A DNA stretch of 10,289 nucleotides from Clostridiales bacterium (lineage in GTDB: Bacteria; Bacillota; Clostridia; Oscillospirales; CAG-272), in assembly GCA_016280525.1 (NCBI GenBank), contig JAEEGW010000279.1, forward strand, positions 1 through 10,289. Direction: 5' to 3'. Below are positions 6,420 to 10,289 of this stretch, piece by piece (the stretch's first letter is position 1; the number at the start of each line of letters is the position of its first letter). The notes below the pieces were generated by a model. It worked only from the letters and a program-made list of their open reading frames with translations, was not told the DNA's origin and made no database searches. The translations under genes and the position numbers were made by a program.

Positions 6420-7375
6420 GATTTTGTATCCTCTTTGATCATATCTAAAATATTTATCATCTCCGCCGCGGATACGGCGGTATTCATCTTTTTCCGCAAA
6501 GACGCCGAGCCCGGCATCCCTTTTGTATACCAGCTCATGTGCTTTCTGCCCTCGCACACGCCGGTGCGCTCGCCTTTGAGCTTTACCAAAAGCATAAGAT
6601 GCTCTTTTGCGGCGTCAAGCTTCTCTTCCGCCATAGGCTCAGCGTAAGGTCTCCCTTCAAGCTCTGCGCGTATCCGCTCGAACACGAACGGGTCGCCGAG
6701 CGCCGCTCTGCCTATCATAAGCGCGTCCGCGTCGGTCAACTCAAGCATCCGCCGTGCGGACGGTCCGTCCGTTATATCGCCGTTTGCGATAATCGGTATG
6801 CTCACCGCCGCTTTCGCTTTCGCTATGCTTTCAATATCCATGGTGCCCGGCAGATACATATCCTCCCGCGTCCTGCCGTGTATACAGACGGCGGAAGCGC
6901 CGGATTCCTGCACCACCCGACACAGCTCGTCACAGTTTTTATGCTGCCTGTCCCAGCCGGCCCGCATCTTTACCGTCACGGGCACGGGCGATACTTTGAC
7001 GGCCGCTTCAACTATTTTTCCCGCAAGCACCGGGTCGCGCATGAGCGCTGAGCCGTCGCCGTTTGAGACGACTTTTTTTACCGGGCAGCCCATATTTATA
7101 TCAAACGCCCGAGGTTTTACCTTCGCACGTCCGTATAAGACCGTCACCGCGTTTGCTATCATCTCCGGCTCGTGGCCGAATATCTGCACCGCGCAGTCCT
7201 CTTCACCGCCGTCAGTCTCCGCCAGGACAAACGTCTTTTTGTCCTTGTACCAGACCGCGGCGGCGGATACCATTTCGGTCGTGCAGCCGTCCGATCCGTG
7301 TATGCGGCACATATACCGCATCGCGCTGTCGGCAGCGCCCGCCATCGGCGCTAAAAACAATTTGATACCGTTCAT
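6416..7375 (-). CDS. dusB: tRNA-dihydrouridine synthase, DusB type
   Basis: This FMN- and NADPH-dependent cytosolic enzyme reduces specific uridines in the tRNA D-loop to dihydrouridine. The protein (319 residues) begins almost directly with the FMN-barrel strand LFLAPMAG (residues 6-13). It contains the family signature NMGCPVKKVVSNGDGSAL with the catalytic acid C97. Then come VTVKMRAGW, IHGRTR, IIANGDI and the phosphate-binding GRAALGDPF, ending in the usual helical domain with RKHMSWY. The ATG at 7375 is preferred because AGG lies 9 nt before it. An ATG at 7381 has the same AGG only 3 nt away, and a TTG at 7393 has no support. The stop overlaps the yfhO start as ATGA, so the two are co-transcribed and translationally coupled. 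Length and motifs are normal for the family. Confidence 0.93.
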   Translation of the reverse strand: MNGIKLFLAPMAGAADSAMRYMCRIHGSDGCTTEMVSAAAVWYKDKKTFVLAETDGGEEDCAVQIFGHEPEMIANAVTVLYGRAKVKPRAFDINMGCPVKKVVSNGDGSALMRDPVLAGKIVEAAVKVSPVPVTVKMRAGWDRQHKNCDELCRVVQESGASAVCIHGRTREDMYLPGTMDIESIAKAKAAVSIPIIANGDITDGPSARRMLELTDADALMIGRAALGDPFVFERIRAELEGRPYAEPMAEEKLDAAKEHLMLLVKLKGERTGVCEGRKHMSWYTKGMPGSASLRKKMNTAVSAAEMINILDMIKEDTKS

Positions 7376-7398
7376 TTTCATATACCTATACAATTTAC

Positions 7399-7426
7399 AT
7401 TCTACATCGCATTTATTAAATGAAAA
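7399..7426 (-). promoter_or_regulatory. Tentative promoter of the dusB-yfhO operon
   Basis: On the minus strand TTTTCA (7426-7421) and TAGAAT (7404-7399) are separated by 16 nt and end 23 nt before the dusB start. Neither box is strong and the region is AT-rich, so chance matches are likely. The rest of the 208-nt divergent gap (7376-7583) holds the opposing promoter and no repeats or small ORFs that I can support. Confidence 0.35.
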
Positions 7427-7507
7427 TTACAATATATTAAATTTATTTCACGACCGTCTCTGTTTTTCTTTTGCGTGTAAAAATAAAGGAAATTTAAATA
7501 AATAAGA

Positions 7508-7536
7508 TTGACACAGCGGCAAATATATGATAAAAT
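7508..7536 (+). promoter_or_regulatory. Strong extended -10 promoter of the zinc-ribbon/TPM operon
   Basis: A perfect TTGACA (7508-7513) is followed after 17 nt by TAAAAT (7531-7536). The TG at 7528-7529 gives an extended -10 (TGATAAAAT). The ribosome binding site AAAGGAAG (7567-7574) and ATG (7584) lie at normal distances. This is the best promoter in the window, suggesting constitutive, fairly high expression. Confidence 0.88.
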
Positions 7537-7583
7537 GATACGCGGTAAAACATCGAATCTATAAAGAAAGGAAGCAATACGAT

Positions 7584-8768
7584 ATGGCTGATACCGTAAA
7601 ATGTCCGGTTTGCGGCGCTGATATTGAGGCGGGCTCGAAATTCTGCGAATTCTGCGGCTCGAATCTGCAGCAGCAACAGCAGCCGAAAAAGCCGGAGAGC
7701 GAAAGAACTGAGGAATACAAATGTCCCGCCTGCGGCTCCGCGCTCGTTTTCAATACCGAAAGCGGTAAACTGAAGTGCGGAAGCTGCGACAACGAATACG
7801 ACGTGGGTACTATAAAACAGTACCAGAGCAACAATACGGAAGCGGAATTCCAGTGGGATAAAAAATATACGAACGCGTTAAACGAAACTTTGCCGGAGAT
7901 GACGTCGTATATCTGTAAATCCTGCGGAGCCGAGATAATAACGGACGGAACGACCGCGGCGACGCACTGCCCGTTCTGCGACAACGAAGTCATAATAACG
8001 GAAAAGCTGACCGGCGCACTGAAGCCGAACGGCGTCATCCCGTTCAAGATAGACAAAAAAGGCATAAAAGAAAAAATAGAAGAATTCTGCCGCGGCAAAA
8101 AACTTTTGCCCAAAAACTTCTTTACAGATCAGAAGATAGACGCGATACAGGGCGTTTACGTCCCCGTATGGCTGTTTGACGGCAAGCTTGACGGCGTTGT
8201 ATCGCTTGACGGTACGACGACTTCCAGCTACACGACAGGCAACTACAGATACACGGAAACGAGCCATTATCTCATAACGTGCGACGGCTCGATGGAGTTT
8301 ACGCGCGTACCGGTGGACGGCTCCGAAAAAATGCCGGACGATCTGATGAACAGCATTGAACCGTTTGATTATTCACAGATAGTCCCGTTTGACGGCCAGT
8401 ATCTTTCGGGATTTTTGGCGGACAGATACGACAAAGACCCGGACGCGAGCATACCGACGGCTTCACAGCGTATGATGAACAGCGCGGTGTCCGCTTTCCG
8501 CTCCGCGGTGTCGCATTATTCTTCCGTTTCCCTGCGCAACAACGGACTGTCGCTGAAAGATCCGTCCGTAAAATACGTGCTTTTGCCGGTTTACGTTTTC
8601 AACTGCGATTACAAGGGCGAAAAATACCGCTTTGCGATGAACGGACAGACCGGAAAACTTGTGGGCGAGCTGCCTATAGACAAGGGCAAAAAGGCGCGCG
8701 CCTTCTGGATCCCGTTCCTTATCGCCGCCGCCATAGTTTTCATTATTCTATGGTTCCTGACGAAATGA
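7584..8768 (+). CDS. Triple zinc-ribbon protein with C-terminal membrane helix
   Basis: The 394-residue protein has three CxxC...CxxC zinc ribbons: C7/C10/C21/C24, C47/C50/C65/C68 and C111/C114/C129/C132. A short poly-Gln linker (29-33) separates the first two. A mixed region (about 140-370) contains the recognisable GVYVPVWLFDG and YVLLPVYVF motifs. A single hydrophobic helix closes the protein (about 374-393), followed by one Lys. There is no signal peptide, so the ribbons are probably cytosolic with a C-terminal membrane anchor. Similar proteins are often annotated as TFIIB-type zinc ribbon proteins, sometimes wrongly as PriA-like helicases; no helicase motif is present. The stop is 10 nt before the TPM gene start, so the two form an operon. 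The function is not established. A scaffold, or a nucleic-acid or protein binder at the membrane, is inference only. Confidence 0.85.
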   Translation: MADTVKCPVCGADIEAGSKFCEFCGSNLQQQQQPKKPESERTEEYKCPACGSALVFNTESGKLKCGSCDNEYDVGTIKQYQSNNTEAEFQWDKKYTNALNETLPEMTSYICKSCGAEIITDGTTAATHCPFCDNEVIITEKLTGALKPNGVIPFKIDKKGIKEKIEEFCRGKKLLPKNFFTDQKIDAIQGVYVPVWLFDGKLDGVVSLDGTTTSSYTTGNYRYTETSHYLITCDGSMEFTRVPVDGSEKMPDDLMNSIEPFDYSQIVPFDGQYLSGFLADRYDKDPDASIPTASQRMMNSAVSAFRSAVSHYSSVSLRNNGLSLKDPSVKYVLLPVYVFNCDYKGEKYRFAMNGQTGKLVGELPIDKGKKARAFWIPFLIAAAIVFIILWFLTK

Positions 8769-8778
8769 GGTGGCAGAT

Positions 8779-9663
8779 ATGAAGAAGATTATTTCGGTTA
8801 TTTTCATCTCGCTTTTGCTTGTATCGCTCGCGGCTCCCGCGGCGCTCGCTTCAAATCTGCCGTCGTGGTATCCGGAGGACTGGAGTTCGTTTAACGATTT
8901 TCACGGCACGGATCTGCCGCGCGTCGTTGACGATGCGGACATATTCACACCCTCGGAGGAAGCACAGCTCACACAGCTGGTGAACGATCTGATAGCAAAA
9001 CACAACGGCAAATACGACCTTGTCATATTCACGGACGTAAGCAATTACGGAATAGGCAGCGGCATGGAAGCAAGCGACGGCGTATACCCCGCGGACTTCT
9101 ATCAGGCGCACGGCTACGGCAAGGGCGAAAACTATTCCGGCTCCGTTATATTCATCTGTATGGAACCGGGCAACCGCTACTGGTGGAGCGCGGCGAGAGG
9201 CGACAGCAGAAGTTACTTTACGTCTGAAAACGTAAACGCGCTTGACGACGGTATAGAGTCGTATATGGTGGACGGCGATTACGCCTCGGCTATGTATAGA
9301 TACATAGAACTTCTTGACGAAATATATACAAACGGCAAGATCACGCATAAACGCTCGGCGGGAGATTACCTGTTCTGCGGCGCCGCCGCGGCTATCGTAG
9401 GCCTTATCGCGGGCGCGATAAACAGTTCTTCTAAGGTCAGAAAAATGAAGAACGTCAATTTCGCCACGTATGCAAACGATTATATAGTACAAAACAGCTT
9501 CAATTTAAGAGGCGTGAACGAGATGTTCTTGTATAAGAACGTAACGAGAACGGTGATACAAACGTCAAGCGGAAGCAGCAGGAGCGGCGGCGGAAGCTCC
9601 TACAGCGGAGGCTACCACTCTTCCGGCGGAGGTTCCTTCTCCGGAGGCGGAAGACACTTCTAA
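8779..9663 (+). CDS. Secreted/membrane-anchored TPM-domain protein
   Basis: The 294-residue protein begins with a signal peptide (KK, hydrophobic 4-19, probable cleavage after ALA at 22-24). A TPM domain covers about 45-185: VVDDADIFTPSEEAQL, then YDLVIFTDVSNYG, GYGKGENYSGSVIFICM and WWSAARGDSRSYF. A membrane helix follows at 197-214. The tail (about 258-294) is rich in Gly and Ser and ends SGGGRHF. TPM domains occur in bacterial envelope proteins and in plant TLP18.3, some with phosphatase activity; the activity here is unknown. The start at ATG 8779 has GAGGTGG 5 nt upstream. A GTG at 8770 would overlap that site and place extra residues before the signal peptide. It lies 10 nt after the zinc-ribbon gene, so translation is probably coupled and the two products may work together at the membrane. 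Confidence 0.87.
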   Translation: MKKIISVIFISLLLVSLAAPAALASNLPSWYPEDWSSFNDFHGTDLPRVVDDADIFTPSEEAQLTQLVNDLIAKHNGKYDLVIFTDVSNYGIGSGMEASDGVYPADFYQAHGYGKGENYSGSVIFICMEPGNRYWWSAARGDSRSYFTSENVNALDDGIESYMVDGDYASAMYRYIELLDEIYTNGKITHKRSAGDYLFCGAAAAIVGLIAGAINSSSKVRKMKNVNFATYANDYIVQNSFNLRGVNEMFLYKNVTRTVIQTSSGSSRSGGGSSYSGGYHSSGGGSFSGGGRHF

Positions 9664-9669
9664 AAAATC

Positions 9670-9697
9670 AAAACCCCGGCAAGACCGGGGTTTTTTT
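9670..9697 (+). terminator. Strong intrinsic terminator after the TPM gene
   Basis: AAAACCCCGG (9670-9679) pairs perfectly with CCGGGGTTTT (9685-9694) over a CAAGA loop and continues into a run of seven T (9691-9697). It starts 6 nt after the stop codon and ends the zinc-ribbon/TPM operon. Confidence 0.93.
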
Positions 9698-9715
9698 ATG
9701 CCTTCAGCAAATGAA

Positions 9716-9793
9716 ATCCGCTCTGTTTCGGAACGGATGAAATCGGCTTCGCCGATGAAATCACTGCGTGATGAAATCCGCCTTACGGCGGGT
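9716..9793. repeat. Hairpin array with GAT-GAA-ATC junctions
   Basis: Four consecutive hairpins have different stems but a shared edge: ATCCG/CGGAT (9716-9738), ATCGGC/GCCGAT (9742-9756, loop TTC), ATCAC/GTGAT (9760-9772, loop TGC) and ATCCGCC/GGCGGGT (9776-9793, one G-T wobble). Each stem begins ATC and ends GAT, joined by GAA, so the constant string is GATGAAATC. The layout is that of the 3097-3358 array with another linker. It lies just after the TPM terminator. Confidence 0.8.
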
Positions 9794-9797
9794 TGGA

Positions 9798-9822
9798 TGT
9801 AGGGGCGACCATCGGTCGTCCG
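9798..9822 (-). repeat. Palindromic CCCTACA repeat, inverted copy
   Basis: The sequence TGTAGGGGCGACCATC followed by GGTCGTCCG is the reverse complement of the three direct copies at 10015-10126. GGGCGACC pairs with GGTCGTCC over ATC, with one wobble. Together with those copies it brackets 9823-10014 as an inverted pair. Confidence 0.75.
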
Positions 9823-9831
9823 CTGCCCCCT

Positions 9832-9850
9832 CAATCTCATTTAGAGATTG
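9832..9850. repeat. Isolated 7-bp hairpin
   Basis: CAATCTC (9832-9838) pairs perfectly with GAGATTG (9844-9850) over ATTTA. No T-run follows. It lies between the inverted CCCTACA repeat and copy B of the 41-bp element. Confidence 0.5.
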
Positions 9851-9857
9851 TGGGACC

Positions 9858-9898
9858 GGGGTTCCCCGACGCGAACTGGAGAGCGTTGGGGGTTCCCG
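9858..9898 (+). repeat. Dispersed 41-bp GGGGTTCCCC element, copy B
   Basis: This copy has the same length and orientation as 3143-3183 and differs at 5 of 41 positions. The internal stem is CCCCGACGC (9864-9872) with GCGTTGGGG (9883-9891). Relative to copy A the T at stem position 13 is C and its partner A at position 28 is G, so base pairing is kept. The other three differences fall in the loop. Confidence 0.8.
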
Positions 9899-9946
9899 GG
9901 AGGGGTAAGAGGGGGTTTGGGGGTATTGAGGGGTGGGAACCCCCAA
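9886..9946 (+). other. Inverted repeat with a G-quadruplex motif in its loop
   Basis: TTGGGGGTTCCC (9886-9897) and GGGAACCCCCAA (9935-9946) are a perfect 12-bp inverted repeat. The 37-nt loop holds four tracts of at least four G: 9902-9905, 9911-9915, 9919-9923 and 9930-9933, with loops of 5, 3 and 6 nt. This satisfies the usual quadruplex pattern with four possible tetrad layers. The left arm is the end of copy B of the 41-bp element, so the right arm is a third, inverted, partial copy. Confidence 0.75.
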
Positions 9947-9951
9947 ATTTC

Positions 9952-9964
9952 GTCCCGTAGGGAC
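9952..9964. repeat. GTCCC/GGGAC hairpin
   Basis: GTCCC (9952-9956) and GGGAC (9960-9964) pair over GTA. The same stem with another loop (ATAA) opens the array at 3097-3110, and the preceding AAATTTC loosely resembles an array linker. Confidence 0.55.
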
Positions 9965-9965
9965 A

Positions 9966-10017
9966 CCGGTTTTTATTCTTTATTCTTTCTTATTTATTAT
10001 TTATTCTTTAAAACCGG
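9966..10017. repeat. AT-rich T/C tract bracketed by an 8-bp inverted repeat
   Basis: CCGGTTTT (9966-9973) and AAAACCGG (10010-10017) enclose a stretch of only T, A and C with repeated TTATTCTT-like words. The right arm runs into the first direct CCCTACA repeat. No ORF or promoter is supported in it. Confidence 0.5.
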
Positions 10018-10039
10018 GCGATCAATGATCGCCCCTACA
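10015..10039 (+). repeat. Palindromic CCCTACA repeat, direct copy 1
   Basis: GGGCGATC (10016-10023) pairs perfectly with GATCGCCC (10027-10034) over AAT, followed by CTACA. It starts 43 nt before the next copy. Confidence 0.8.
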
Positions 10040-10057
10040 TTAGTTTGTTTAATTTTA

Positions 10058-10082
10058 CGGACGACCAATGGTCGCCCCTACA
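10058..10082 (+). repeat. Palindromic CCCTACA repeat, direct copy 2
   Basis: The unit is CGGACGACC-AAT-GGTCGCCCCTACA. The stem has one A-C mismatch relative to a perfect palindrome. Its linker to the next copy (a TTGATTTGTTTG-like string) resembles the linker after copy 1. Confidence 0.8.
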
Positions 10083-10101
10083 TTGATTTGTTTGTTTTAT
10101 G

Positions 10102-10126
10102 CGGACAACCAATGGTCGTCCCTACA
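10102..10126 (+). repeat. Palindromic CCCTACA repeat, direct copy 3
   Basis: The unit is CGGACAACC-AAT-GGTCGTCCCTACA, starting 44 nt after the previous copy. A fourth, strongly diverged relative follows at about 10128-10155: GCGGC pairs with GCCGC, and it also ends CCCCTACA. Confidence 0.78.
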
Positions 10127-10154
10127 AGCGGCTCGTCGAGGCGCCGCCCCCTAC

Positions 10155-10186
10155 ATTCTTAATTCTGAATTCTGAATTCTTAATTC
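10155..10186. repeat. Heptanucleotide ATTCTKA tandem repeat
   Basis: Four full units and a partial one are seen: ATTCTTA, ATTCTGA, ATTCTGA, ATTCTTA, ATTC. The order is symmetrical and creates two GAATTC palindromes at 10167-10172 and 10174-10179. It ends 3 nt before the stop codon of the minus-strand gene. No ordinary intrinsic terminator is seen for that gene. Confidence 0.7.
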
Positions 10187-10189
10187 ACC

Positions 10190-10289
10190 TTATTCCCATC
10201 TAAATTTCGTCAGCTGCCCGTCCTCTCTCAGACCTGCAAAGCCGCGCTGACGCAGGACCTCGTAGACGGCGACGGCAACGGAGTTAGAC
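10190..10289 (-). CDS. trmL: C-terminus of a SPOUT tRNA methyltransferase, probably TrmL (partial)
   Basis: The last 32 codons of a minus-strand gene are present; the stop TAA is at 10192-10190 and the rest lies beyond the right edge. The peptide starts SNSVAVAVYEVLRQRGF and ends QLTKFRWE. The NSVAVAVYEVLRQ block matches the C-terminal knot helix of TrmL/YibK-type SPOUT enzymes. These 2'-O-methylate the wobble nucleotide (C34 or U34) of certain leucine tRNAs using S-adenosylmethionine. The other two minus-strand frames lack such a signature. The gene converges on the TPM gene across a 526-nt repeat-filled gap. The family call rests on this short stretch only; another SPOUT methyltransferase is possible. 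Confidence 0.72.
   Translation of the reverse strand, partial: SNSVAVAVYEVLRQRGFAGLREDGQLTKFRWE

Noticed and set aside
6798..7505. A 235-codon plus-strand open frame opposite dusB
   Set aside because: It is antisense to the full set of conserved Dus motifs and runs into the AT-rich promoter region; no family features are seen.
8770..8778. GTG start at 8770 for the TPM gene
   Set aside because: It would overlap its own ribosome binding site and put an acidic residue before the signal peptide; ATG 8779 has a well-placed GAGGTGG.
9800..10126. Insertion sequence bounded by the inverted CCCTACA repeats
   Set aside because: No transposase or remnant is encoded between them and no target duplication is evident; a small REP-like repeat family is the simpler reading.
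9848..10162. A 104-codon plus-strand open frame
   Set aside because: It runs through the G-rich tract, T/C tract and CCCTACA repeats, has low-complexity composition and no ribosome binding site, and is explained by repeats.

Overview
The window looks like chromosomal DNA of a Gram-positive bacterium, most likely an uncultured member of the class Clostridia (Bacillota). This is inferred from purine-rich ribosome binding sites, sigma-A type promoters, a membrane-anchored HtrA with a long cytosolic tail, a YfhO family protein, and the style of the intergenic repeats. No phage, plasmid, transposase, rRNA, tRNA or CRISPR-Cas gene is visible.

Layout from left to right. A terminator (62-99) closes a gene that lies outside the window. 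A clear promoter (120-148) then drives a short homoserine dehydrogenase (hom, 180-1325, +). Next is a membrane-tethered HtrA/DegP-like serine protease with a PDZ domain (1414-3036, +). It converges on a two-gene minus-strand operon: a DusB-type tRNA-dihydrouridine synthase (7375-6416) overlaps by 4 nt a 1007-residue YfhO family polytopic membrane protein (6419-3396). From a divergent intergenic region an extended -10 promoter (7508-7536) drives a plus-strand pair: a triple zinc-ribbon protein with a C-terminal membrane helix (7584-8768) and a secreted or membrane-anchored TPM-domain protein (8779-9663). At the right edge is the C-terminus of a minus-strand SPOUT methyltransferase, probably trmL (10289-10190).

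The genes are mostly housekeeping: threonine/methionine biosynthesis, envelope proteolysis, tRNA modification and cell-envelope glycosylation. The zinc-ribbon/TPM pair is the least understood coding unit. Its tight spacing suggests a linked envelope function, but none is established here.

The unusual content is in the two convergent intergenic regions, 3037-3395 and 9664-10189. Both contain runs of short hairpins whose stems differ in sequence while the linkers stay constant: AATTCATG or its complement in the first, GAT-GAA-ATC in the second. Both also carry a 41-bp structured element that is 36/41 identical between the islands, with one compensatory T-A to C-G change in its stem. The second island adds a four-tract G-quadruplex motif held in the loop of a perfect 12-bp inverted repeat, four or five copies of a short palindromic CCCTACA-ended repeat, and a heptanucleotide repeat. 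The promoter-bearing intergenic regions have none of these.
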